Below are positions 16,352 to 23,942 of a stretch of 64,000 nt of DNA, in pieces (the first letter of the stretch is position 1; each line of letters opens with the position of its first letter). The notes beneath the pieces are model-generated. The model had not been told where the DNA came from. It saw only the letters and a program-made list of their open reading frames with translations, and ran no database searches. The stretch comes from Pseudomonadota bacterium (GTDB lineage: Bacteria > Pseudomonadota > Gammaproteobacteria > Steroidobacterales > MnTg04): the NCBI GenBank assembly GCA_022572885.1, contig JACZVC010000012.1, forward strand, positions 1 through 64,000, given 5' to 3'. The position numbers and the translations under genes are program-made.

Positions 16352-16580
16352 TTAATGTCAAGCTCCCAGTTTTTATGGCATGGTATTGGTCGCGTCTTGG
16401 CGTGGGTCAAGCTTCTCTTCGCAGTCGGTACTGGTGGTATCCAGCCGCTGCAGGCATCAGTCGGACGGTGTGGAGAGCCAGGCTTTTGGACGTGCTTTTA
16501 TGCACAGCAGACAGACACGGCTTCATCCAGACCACGTCCACGCCGGGACGCTCCTTTTGAGGTTGGAGTGAGCGGTTATT
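16352..16580 (-). ncRNA. candidate bridge RNA region of the IS1111-type element
   Basis: IS110-family elements encode a bridge RNA that pairs with donor and target DNA. In the IS1111 subgroup it lies in the non-coding end downstream of the transposase gene, which here is this 229-nt stretch. I did not fold it or find the guide loops. Location is the only evidence. Confidence 0.35.
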
Positions 16581-17615
16581 TCATGACCTTGCTCCCTCCG
16601 TACCCCAGCGGAACTGGGTGTCATCGAGCCACATGCGGTGGAGGATGACGGCAAGTTTTCTGGCGACCGCAACGACCGCTCGGCGATGACCGCGAGTCTT
16701 GGCGAGCTGCATCCCCCAGGCTTTCAGTGATGACCATTTTGCGCTGCGCGTTATCATGGCGTTGGCAGCGGTGTAGAGGGTGCGACGCACATCACGATCA
16801 CCGGATCTTGAGATGTGGCCTGAGTTATCTATCTCACCGGACTGGAAGCGCCTGGGGGTGAGGCCGAAGTGAGCGGCCACGGTTCGAGAGCGTTTGAAGC
16901 GGTGTGGATCGTCGACCGCGGCTTTGAAGGTCAGGGCAGTGACAAAGCCCACCCCCGGTGTACTCATCAGGCGCTGACAGACCGGATCACGCAGCGCCAT
17001 TTTGCGGGTACGGTTATCCAGCACACGGAAGGTGTGATACAGCACCAGTCTGGCCTCGAGCAGTGGCAGCAAGGCATGCGCCAGTGCGCTATCGGCCTCG
17101 ATGGTCTCGCGCACCGCTTTGTCAAAGCTCCCATGGCCGAGCTTCGGTGGCAACTTGATGCCGAACACCTTGAACAGGCCACGGATTTCATTTTCCAGAT
17201 CGACGCATTTACTGAGCACGGCCTTGCGACAAGACAGCAGTAAACGGATGTGATGACTTGCCAGGCTCTTCACATGCACCCGGCTGTACCAGCCTGAGCG
17301 CAAGACCTGTGCGATACCCCGGGCATCGTTTTTGTCGGTTTTGTTGCGCATCGCCGACAGTGCGGCTTTAACTTGCCGCGATTCCATGCAAATGACTTCG
17401 AAGCCAGCTGACTGAAGACCATAGGTCAGGTATTGGGTGAGCGTGCCGGCTTCCAAGCCGATCCTTGAGACTGGGTAGTCGAGACCGTGTAAATAACCGG
17501 CAATGTCTTCGACTTCCGAGTCCAGTTTCGCTTCAGCCTTGATCTTTCCGTGATCATCGATGATGCAGATGTTGGCTGATCGTAATGAGACGTCGAGTGC
17601 TGCATAGTAATTCAT
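16581..17615 (-). CDS. IS1111/IS110-family transposase
   Basis: 344 residues. The N-terminal DEDD RuvC-like domain shows YAALDVSLRSANICI, GLEAGTLTQYL and NKTDKNDARGIAQVLR. The C-terminal Tnp_20 domain shows LMSTPGVGFVTALTFKAAVDD, then RFKRSRTVAAHFGLTPRRFQSG with the conserved Ser context. Length is normal and the frame is open, so the element may be active. Orientation and subterminal repeats are consistent with IS1111. Confidence 0.93.
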   Translation of the reverse strand: MNYYAALDVSLRSANICIIDDHGKIKAEAKLDSEVEDIAGYLHGLDYPVSRIGLEAGTLTQYLTYGLQSAGFEVICMESRQVKAALSAMRNKTDKNDARGIAQVLRSGWYSRVHVKSLASHHIRLLLSCRKAVLSKCVDLENEIRGLFKVFGIKLPPKLGHGSFDKAVRETIEADSALAHALLPLLEARLVLYHTFRVLDNRTRKMALRDPVCQRLMSTPGVGFVTALTFKAAVDDPHRFKRSRTVAAHFGLTPRRFQSGEIDNSGHISRSGDRDVRRTLYTAANAMITRSAKWSSLKAWGMQLAKTRGHRRAVVAVARKLAVILHRMWLDDTQFRWGTEGARS

Positions 17616-17690
17616 GGTGTTCTCCCGCTTGGATGTGTGTGAACATCCTAATAGGAGCCAGGCTTCTATAGGCCCGCCCGATTACTAATG

Positions 17691-17775
17691 CTTCTGGCCG
17701 TAAGCGGCCCTTCATTTTCGTGGTTTTCGAGCAGTTCGAACGTCCGCTTTCCGGAAAAGCGGACATTCGCCATGC
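17691..17775. repeat. palindromic repeat, copy R3 (right part of the IS target)
   Basis: CTTCTGGCCGTAAGCGG, then GTTCGAACGTCCGCTTTCCGGAAAAGCGGAC. The inner GTCCGCTTTCCGGAAAAGCGGAC is a tight hairpin. The left half of this copy lies at 16327-16340, on the other side of the IS1111-type element. Confidence 0.75.
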
Positions 17776-17847
17776 TCCGCCAATTTCTGCACAGATAGCA
17801 GATTTTCTCAGGCTGAAACGAACTTATAGGCAGCCCATCCTCAGGCA

Positions 17848-17994
17848 ATGCTCATCGAAATCTACATCGAAGCCCTGCTGGTTGATGAGGAGCAAGCTGA
17901 TTTGGTTTGGGGGGCTTGGTTTGCTGGGGAGATTGACGACGACAAGGTACTGCTAGCGTGGTTTAGAATTGCAGCATATCGCGAATCCAGCTAA
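17848..17994 (+). CDS. 48-residue acidic mobile-element protein
   Basis: A short open frame reading MLIEIYIEALLVDEEQADLV, then WGAWFAGEIDDDKVLLAWFRIA. It resembles small acidic proteins with the pattern EALLVDEE-AD-VW-AW-AGEI that I associate with phages and integrative elements. There is no clear ribosome-binding site. Function unknown. It overlaps the converging gene 17963-18286 at its 3' end by 32 bp. Confidence 0.5.
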   Translation: MLIEIYIEALLVDEEQADLVWGAWFAGEIDDDKVLLAWFRIAAYRESS

Positions 17995-18286
17995 TGAACT
18001 GCTGTGCCGCCTCAACGATTGAGTCCTTGTTTCTTACAAGCTCTCTGAACGCGAAAACCAAGAACCCTCGCATGACCATGTTGGGTTCTACTGGCACATC
18101 TGGGGCGGGGGCTTCCTCTATTGCCGCCACCCCAGGAAACACAAAGCTTTGGGCCGCGACGAGTAGCGGGAGCGGCGTTCTCCGATTCGTCCAGTTCATC
18201 GACTGATTAGAGGGAAGCCCTTGCCATGCTGCTATGGGCACGCTTACTGCATTTTGGCCTGGGGGGAGTTGGTCAGTTTCATCCAT
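17963..18286 (-). CDS. hypothetical protein
   Basis: 107 residues with a proline-rich middle (EEAPAPDVPVEPN) and an amphipathic C-terminus (FAFRELVRNKDSIVEAAQQFISWIRDML). It matches no family I know. It is kept because its composition is more protein-like than the opposing frame, but it may be spurious or a remnant. Confidence 0.35.
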   Translation of the reverse strand: MDETDQLPPGQNAVSVPIAAWQGLPSNQSMNWTNRRTPLPLLVAAQSFVFPGVAAIEEAPAPDVPVEPNMVMRGFLVFAFRELVRNKDSIVEAAQQFISWIRDMLQF

Positions 18287-18864
18287 GCTCGAATAATACA
18301 GGAAGTTCCGTCAGTTCCCACAACTGCAAAATCGGGCCTGAATGCAGCCCTTCTTGCCGATCTGCGCGCCGACGAAATCGGCGTATTTCTGCACGGGATT
18401 TTACCTAAACAATACCTAAGTTCAACGAGTTTCGGTCACTTACCACATAACTCATTGAAAAATATGGCGTCCCCAGGGGGATCTGGACGTTGCGCTAACG
18501 CCAGATCTCGGTATCCCCCTCAGGATCGAGATCCGGCGTGCCCTGAAGTCTACCACCGCCACCCCAGTAGTGAGTGAGCGCAATAGATTGCGCTCTGGTC
18601 CATGACTGGGATTTGACTTGGTAGACAGTGTCAGAAGGCTAATGCCCGTTTAGGCTAATTGTGGGGCCATCTGACCAATCTTCTACTATACTTAGTGATA
18701 AACAACAAGGCCAAACCCGCCGAAAGACGGGGGCGAAAAGTTACGGGTCCTCGTTTCCTCCGAGAAGTTACGGACGACCTCCCGAAGGACCCAAAGACAA
18801 CCGGGCTGTCGAAGCTACAGCCGCATTGTCCGTGGAGCAGGCCCGAAGTTGAATGGAGGTACCC
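18287..18864. other. intergenic stretch before the TIR gene, with a long hairpin
   Basis: No convincing gene is seen. At 18476-18519 GGGGGAT and ATCCCCC enclose nested arms CTGG/CCAG and CGTT/AACG, giving a long interrupted hairpin without a T-run. A GGAGG (18855-18859) serves the TIR gene. The promoter of the TIR/SLOG genes is presumably here, but I cannot place it. Confidence 0.4.
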
Positions 18865-21018
18865 ATGGCCAGCTTGTCGGAAACGGGCGATCATCGATAC
18901 CAGGCCTTTATCAGCTACTGCCATCAGGATGAAAAATGGGGTGTCTGGCTTCATAGGGCGCTGGAGGGGTATCGCGTGCCCCGCTATTTGGTCGGCAAAA
19001 ACACCGCGCACACACTAATCCCCCGCCGCCTCACCCCGATTTTCCGCGATCGTGACGAACTGCCCACCGCAACTGACCTGGGTAAGGTCGTCAATGAAGC
19101 CTTACAGCGCTCAGCGTGTCTGATCGTCATCTGTTCGCCGCACGCTGCCCGCTCCCGCTGGGTCAATCAGGAGATTCTCAGCTTCAAGCGCTGGGGTCGT
19201 TCGGATCGCATCTTGTGCCTCATCGTCGAGGGCGAACCAAATGCAGCCGACAAACCAGAGCTGGAAGCCGAGGAGTGTTTTCCCGAAGCCTTGCGCTACG
19301 TTCTGGGCCCGGACGGGGCGCTGACTGACGCACGCACCGAACCGATTGCCGCCGATGTGCGGCCCCAGGGGGACGGCAAGGCCACCGCAAAGCTGAAGTT
19401 AATCGCCGGCCTGCTCGGTGTTGGTCTTGACGAGCTGAAGCATCGTGAACAGCATCGTCGCCATCAGCGCATGGCCGGTGTCACGGCGATGGCATTAGGC
19501 GTTATGGTAATTACAACTGTACTGGCAATAAAGGCGATCGTTGCTGAGCGCGAGGCACTACAACACCGTGCTCAAGCTGAAGGACTGATCAGTTTCATAT
19601 TGGGTGACCTGCGAGAAAAGCTGGAGCCTATCGGTAGGCTCGACGAGCTCGATAGCATCAGCGACAAAGCGTTGGAATATTTTGCCTCACTTACCGACAA
19701 GGACATTACGCAAGAGACATTGGCAATACGAAGCAAGGCACTGCGTCAAATTGGTGAGGTCCGCATGGCGCAGGGGCACCTCGGTCCAGCCATGGAAGCA
19801 TTCCAGCGGTCATTATCGGATGCAGAGCTGCTGGTACAACGCGAAGCTGAGAACAATGAAGCACTGTTCTTATTAGGTCAGGCTCATTTTTGGATCGGTT
19901 ACGTTCATAAGGAACAGGGCGATCTCGACCGCACGCTGCAACATCTTCAGAGGTACATGGACGTTTCGAAAATGCTGGTCGAAAGAGAGCCTGAGAATGA
20001 GAGGTGGCAGCGTGAACTTGGTTATGCGTATACGAATCTGGGTGCAGTTTATAGTGCACGCGGCGAAACCGATAATGCGCTCGAGCAATTTTTAGGTGAC
20101 CAGGCGATCGGGAAAGAACTGGTAGCCCGGAATCCCGATGACTTGAACATGCAGTTCGATCTGTCCGAAACAACATCGTGGGTAGGTTCGGCGCTAAGCG
20201 CGCTCGGCGATTTGGATGGTGCACTCGAACAGTTTCATGAGGAAGTCGCGATCAAAAACAGATTGGTTACCGCAGACTCTCAGAATACGGGGTGGAAACG
20301 GCGCTTGAGCCTCGGCCACCGGAGAGTCGGCGAAATTCTCGAGGCACAGGGTAAGTTGAACGAGGCGATCGATAGTTTTCGGACTGCGTTGAGAATCAGC
20401 GAAAACCTGGTTTCGCTGGACCCGAGCAACGCCAACTGGCGGCGGGACATCGGCGTGCTGCGGGCAGGCATGGGCCGCATTGCACTCGCACTCGATCATC
20501 CTGAAGAGGCCCTGATAAATTTCGGGAACTACATGCGGATCATCGAAACCCTGCTTGCCGAAGATGCCAGCAAAACCCGCTGGCAGAGAGACCTGGCTGA
20601 TGGCCGCATCCTCACCGGGAACGCCCTCAAGGTAAATGGCCACCTCGAAGACGCGGAATCTGCTGCAAAAAAAGCAGCTGAAGCTTTGCTAAGTCTTTTA
20701 TCTGAACATCCGGATGATCGTGAAGCTACACGCTTGCTCAGTGAAGCGTACCTGCTCGATGGTCAGTTGCTAGCGCTGTCAGGTAATGATGAACAGGCAC
20801 TTGCGGCCTGGTTAGAGTCACTCGAGCTCATTGAACCGCTGGCGCGAGCGACCAAAGATTATCGAATTCTGAATATAGAGGCACAAGTGCTTCTGCACCT
20901 GGATCGAATTGAAGAAGCGAGCCCCATTGTCGAGCAGCTTGCAGCGATGGGATTTGCGAATCCGGCTTTTGTCGGCCTGCGCGATAGCAAGGGCTTATCG
21001 GCAAGAGCCGTTCCATAG
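18865..21018 (+). CDS. TIR-domain membrane protein with TPR repeats
   Basis: 717 residues from the ATG behind GGAGG. TIR domain, residues about 10-130: YQAFISYCHQDEKWGVWL, PIFRDRDELPTATDLG and SRWVNQEIL, in which Glu103 matches the catalytic Glu of NAD-cleaving TIRs. One membrane helix (about 204-225) is followed by ISFILGDLREKLEPIGRLDEL, common in TIR- or kinase-TPR proteins, and then about eight TPR-like repeats to the C-terminus (for example YTNLGAVYSARGETDNALEQF). The TIR should face the cytoplasm. It is followed by an orphan gene and a SLOG-membrane gene on the same strand, suggesting a signalling or defence cassette. Confidence 0.88.
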   Translation: MASLSETGDHRYQAFISYCHQDEKWGVWLHRALEGYRVPRYLVGKNTAHTLIPRRLTPIFRDRDELPTATDLGKVVNEALQRSACLIVICSPHAARSRWVNQEILSFKRWGRSDRILCLIVEGEPNAADKPELEAEECFPEALRYVLGPDGALTDARTEPIAADVRPQGDGKATAKLKLIAGLLGVGLDELKHREQHRRHQRMAGVTAMALGVMVITTVLAIKAIVAEREALQHRAQAEGLISFILGDLREKLEPIGRLDELDSISDKALEYFASLTDKDITQETLAIRSKALRQIGEVRMAQGHLGPAMEAFQRSLSDAELLVQREAENNEALFLLGQAHFWIGYVHKEQGDLDRTLQHLQRYMDVSKMLVEREPENERWQRELGYAYTNLGAVYSARGETDNALEQFLGDQAIGKELVARNPDDLNMQFDLSETTSWVGSALSALGDLDGALEQFHEEVAIKNRLVTADSQNTGWKRRLSLGHRRVGEILEAQGKLNEAIDSFRTALRISENLVSLDPSNANWRRDIGVLRAGMGRIALALDHPEEALINFGNYMRIIETLLAEDASKTRWQRDLADGRILTGNALKVNGHLEDAESAAKKAAEALLSLLSEHPDDREATRLLSEAYLLDGQLLALSGNDEQALAAWLESLELIEPLARATKDYRILNIEAQVLLHLDRIEEASPIVEQLAAMGFANPAFVGLRDSKGLSARAVP

Positions 21019-21164
21019 CGGAATGTGATCGTGATGGAGCGCTAACATTTTGTATTTGAAAAAAACCGCCATCACGAAGCACACAAGGCGCTTCGGCCGG
21101 TTCGATAAACCATATTGTCGGGCTTTCCGAGCGAAAATTGAAATAAACAACAGGAGATACTCTG

Positions 21165-21479
21165 ATGAGAATGTTTAATGTATCGAACGATGGAACAAAA
21201 GTGACTTGTGTTCCAGAAAGAATGCATGCGCCACGCGGGTACGAGGAAATTGCGATTTGCCTTGACAAGAAATCGGAACGTAGGTACGAACTAATTGTGT
21301 CAATTGGAGAAGACCCAGATAATGCGCTCACGTTCCAGCCGCTAACTTCGTCGATGGTTGTGCTGCAAAACAATAATTGTTCGCCTAGTAAAGCGAAGTT
21401 TAATATTGGACTGAAGCCGTTGCCACGGTCCAAAGCACGTGCGCTCGCGCCACTTGATCCACATATTGTGAACGAATAA
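21165..21479 (+). CDS. small protein between the TIR and SLOG genes, unknown
   Basis: 104 residues behind AACAGGAGATACTCTG, a good ribosome-binding site. It reads MRMFNVSNDGTKVTCVPERM, then GYEEIAICLDKKSERRYELIVSIGED, probably a small beta-rich domain. No membrane segment or motif is recognised. Its position, 146 bp after the TIR gene and 203 bp before the SLOG gene, makes it a possible third component. Confidence 0.5.
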   Translation: MRMFNVSNDGTKVTCVPERMHAPRGYEEIAICLDKKSERRYELIVSIGEDPDNALTFQPLTSSMVVLQNNNCSPSKAKFNIGLKPLPRSKARALAPLDPHIVNE

Positions 21480-21521
21480 AAAAAAGGCGATTACTGGCCA
21501 ACCTCAGTTGACGTTGGATAA

Positions 21522-21647
21522 GGATTGCAGTTGATCGTGCCTCTGCCGATGCCGAAAGATCTGTATCGGCACGGCTTGGCGAGCGACGCGGACAGGTGGG
21601 AGTTCGACCGGCTGGTTAGCCAGGCAGAGGTGTTCGAACTTGGGTAA
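21522..21647 (+). pseudogene. remnant of a second SLOG-domain gene
   Basis: A 41-codon open stretch, without a start codon, reads GLQLIVPLPMPKDLY, then WEFDRLVSQAEVFELG. It aligns without gaps to residues 98-137 of the intact SLOG protein just downstream, with 20 of 40 residues identical by my count. Nothing similar is seen before or after it. It is a clipped remnant of a diverged paralogue, not a recent duplication. Confidence 0.75.
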
Positions 21648-21682
21648 AGTCGCTGCTCGCCCACCGGGAGATATAAGACACC

Positions 21683-23503
21683 GTGCAAGAGATCATCGCC
21701 ACGGAGGCGGGACGACCAATCAGGCCGGACGCCGCGGCCCCGGGCCGCGGCGAAAGGGTGATATCGGATCTCGAACTCATTGAACCGGTGTCGTTGGTCG
21801 TCGGCGTCACCGGCCACCGCGACCTGGTCGAAACCGAAATCCCAGGCTTGAGTGACCGGATTCAGAAGTTCTTTGAAGAGATTCAAGAACTCTGCCCGCA
21901 TACGCCGGTCGGCATCCTCACCCTGTTGGCTGAAGGCGGCGACCTTTTGGTTGCCAAGGTGGCCCGGGCGCTCGGGCTGCGGCTTGTCGTGCCCTTGCCC
22001 GTGCCAAGGGACCTCTACCTGCGAGATTTTGGTAGCGAGCAAGCGAGGAAAGCGTTCGAAGATCTTTGCCAATATGCGAACGTATTCGAGCTGCCCCTGG
22101 TTGACGGCAATACCTTGGCGGCCGTGTCTCGCGATGGCGAAGCGCGCAATAAGCAGTACGCGCAAGCCGGCGTTTATGTGGCCAGTCACTGTCAGATATT
22201 GCTGGCACTTTGGGATGGCAAACCATCCGAGGAACTGGGTGGCACAGCGCAGGCCGTGCAATACCACATCACCGACCAAATGCCCGAATTCCTCGAGGAT
22301 CGGAAGACGGCACAACAGTTATTGGCCGAGGACGAAAACGATCTCGTCCTGCACCTCGTCTGCTCACGGGATCAGGCGAACGGTCAACCGGCAGAGCCGC
22401 TGCAGCCCCTCCAGACCCGCTGGTTGAGCTCTGATGCCGACCAGCCGAGCTCTGATCAACTCCCCCGCCGCTACCAGCGAATCTTTGCGAGAACTGATGA
22501 GTTCAATCAGGACGCGCTCAAATACAGCGCCAGGATCGCCTGCGAGAAAACCGATCTGATCTCGCCCGATGAATACCACAAGCTGAATGCCAATGATCGG
22601 CGCGTGAATCAACTTTTCTACGCCGCGGATTGGCTCGCCGATCACTATCAACACCGCTTGAACATGGCACTGCGGGGAACTTATCTCATCGCGGTGCTGA
22701 TGGGACTGTCGTTTATTCTGTACGCTGATCTGCCGAACTACGACTATATGGTCTATGTGTTTCTGCTCTTTTTCGGCGTTGGTTTCGCTTTGTATCTGTT
22801 AGGGGAAAAACGTGACTGGCATCGCAAGTATTTGGATTATCGGGTGCTGGCGGAGGGTTTGCGGGTGCAATTTTTCTGGCAGATCGCCGGTGTCAGCGCT
22901 GGTTCTGGCACCGAGTTCGCACACGATAATTTTCTCCAGAAACAGGACATCGAATTGGAATGGATCCGCAATGTTATGCGGGTTGCCAGTCTCCACCGCA
23001 GGGCCCGCGTCGGTCCGAGCATCGAATGCGGCCTGGATGAAGCGATCAAGCGCTGGATTGGCGATCCTCAAAATGAAACCAACAGCAGTCAAATCGGTTA
23101 CTACGCGCATAAGGTCACGGAACGTACGCGTCTACACATGATCACGCAGGTGATCGGCAGGGCCTGTCTGTGGGCCGGCATTGCAGTCGCGGTGGCACTC
23201 GCCTTGTTTCAACACGTGCTCGAGGATGAGGCGCGCAATGCCTTGATTGTGCTGATGGGAATCTTGCCGCTGATCGCCGGTGTGCGAGAAGCCTATGCGC
23301 ATACGAAAGCGGACAAAGAGGTGATCAAACAATACCATTTCATGCACAGAATATTTGGCAGCGCGGCGCGTCAACTGGCTCGTGCCGAAACGACCCAGGA
23401 CAAACTCAGCATTCTCAAGGCCCTCGGTAATGCCGCGCTCGACGAGCATGCGGAATGGATATTGATGCACCGTGAAAGGCCGCTGGAGCACGGGAAGTTG
23501 TGA
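21683..23503 (+). CDS. SLOG-like sensor domain fused to four membrane helices
   Basis: 606 residues from a GTG with GGGAG 12 nt upstream. Residues about 36-200 look like a SLOG (LOG/DprA-like Rossmann) nucleotide-binding domain: VVGVTGHRDL, ILTLLAEGGDLLVAKVA, LRLVVPLPVPRDLY, and CQILLALWDGKPSEELGGTA. Two hydrophobic helix pairs follow (331-350 and 354-373; about 493-540), with RKYLDYRVLAEGLRVQFFW between them, like the SLATT-type effector modules described with SLOG sensors. It is expected in the inner membrane, possibly permeabilising it when the SLOG domain binds a nucleotide signal. The neighbouring TIR protein is the obvious signal source (inference). Confidence 0.8.
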   Translation: MQEIIATEAGRPIRPDAAAPGRGERVISDLELIEPVSLVVGVTGHRDLVETEIPGLSDRIQKFFEEIQELCPHTPVGILTLLAEGGDLLVAKVARALGLRLVVPLPVPRDLYLRDFGSEQARKAFEDLCQYANVFELPLVDGNTLAAVSRDGEARNKQYAQAGVYVASHCQILLALWDGKPSEELGGTAQAVQYHITDQMPEFLEDRKTAQQLLAEDENDLVLHLVCSRDQANGQPAEPLQPLQTRWLSSDADQPSSDQLPRRYQRIFARTDEFNQDALKYSARIACEKTDLISPDEYHKLNANDRRVNQLFYAADWLADHYQHRLNMALRGTYLIAVLMGLSFILYADLPNYDYMVYVFLLFFGVGFALYLLGEKRDWHRKYLDYRVLAEGLRVQFFWQIAGVSAGSGTEFAHDNFLQKQDIELEWIRNVMRVASLHRRARVGPSIECGLDEAIKRWIGDPQNETNSSQIGYYAHKVTERTRLHMITQVIGRACLWAGIAVAVALALFQHVLEDEARNALIVLMGILPLIAGVREAYAHTKADKEVIKQYHFMHRIFGSAARQLARAETTQDKLSILKALGNAALDEHAEWILMHRERPLEHGKL

Positions 23504-23616
23504 AACGACAGACTCTATTGCGCGTTGAGCGTCTGGCCTCAAAAAGGTGATGCGGCAGCTGGAAATGGAGTCGCTTACACACGAAACATGAGCGGCCATA
23601 ACGTCCGCTTTTGGCT

Positions 23617-23884
23617 GCGATTTCAACCGGTCGACGCAACACTTTAACTAAAACGCAGAAGATGGCGTGTATGCTGATGAATCAAAGGAGACGTCGAGGT
23701 CTTCACGGGGACAGAGAAAGTGGAGCTGTGGGACCGCTGAAAGCGAGGAGGGGCGCTGAAGTCGATTGGGCGAGCGTTTGGCGAACCCTCATCGTCTGTT
23801 TATCACCAGTTGACGCCGCACAGGGGGATCGAAACCCCAGCAGAGAGGATTAACACAGGTGTTGCGTCGACCGGTTGAAATCGC
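23617..23884. mobile_element. IS30-derived miniature element, copy 3
   Basis: 268 bp with perfect 26-bp inverted ends around ACCGGTCGACGCAAC. The ends remain similar for about 14 bp further out (GTCCGCTTTTGGCT on the left, AACCCAAAGCCGAC on the right), so the full element is nearer 296 bp (23603-23898). The internal sequence is almost identical to copy 1. It ends 45 bp upstream of the kinase start and may provide promoter sequence. Confidence 0.85.
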
Positions 23885-23942
23885 AACCCAAAGCCGACAC
23901 TGGCATTGATTAAATCTGGCATGATTTTGAAACACTGATTTT

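Larger units (their letters stand above)
16341..17695 (-). mobile_element. IS1111-type (IS110 family) insertion sequence
   Basis: The element interrupts a palindromic repeat. Left of it the sequence reads GAATGTCCGCTTCT and right of it CTTCTGGCCGTAAGCGG; joining these at CTTCT restores the intact repeat. Subterminal inverted repeats TAATCGGGCG (16342-16351) and CGCCCGATTA (17675-17684) are typical of the IS1111 subgroup. One transposase gene fills most of it, with the long non-coding end downstream of that gene. Confidence 0.85.

Noticed and set aside
16064-16648. 194-codon plus-strand frame across the miniature element and the IS end
   Set aside because: The first part is the truncated IS30 transposase remnant and the remainder is the antisense side of the IS1111-type element, so it is not one gene.
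13826-17775. Palindromic repeats as integron attC sites
   Set aside because: No GTTRRRY/RYYYAAC core pair in the right spacing and no integron integrase. The repeats also lie in and around an IS and miniature elements.
18209-18577. 118-codon plus-strand frame starting MPCCYGH
   Set aside because: No ribosome-binding site, an unusual composition, and its 3' part runs through the hairpin at 18476-18519.
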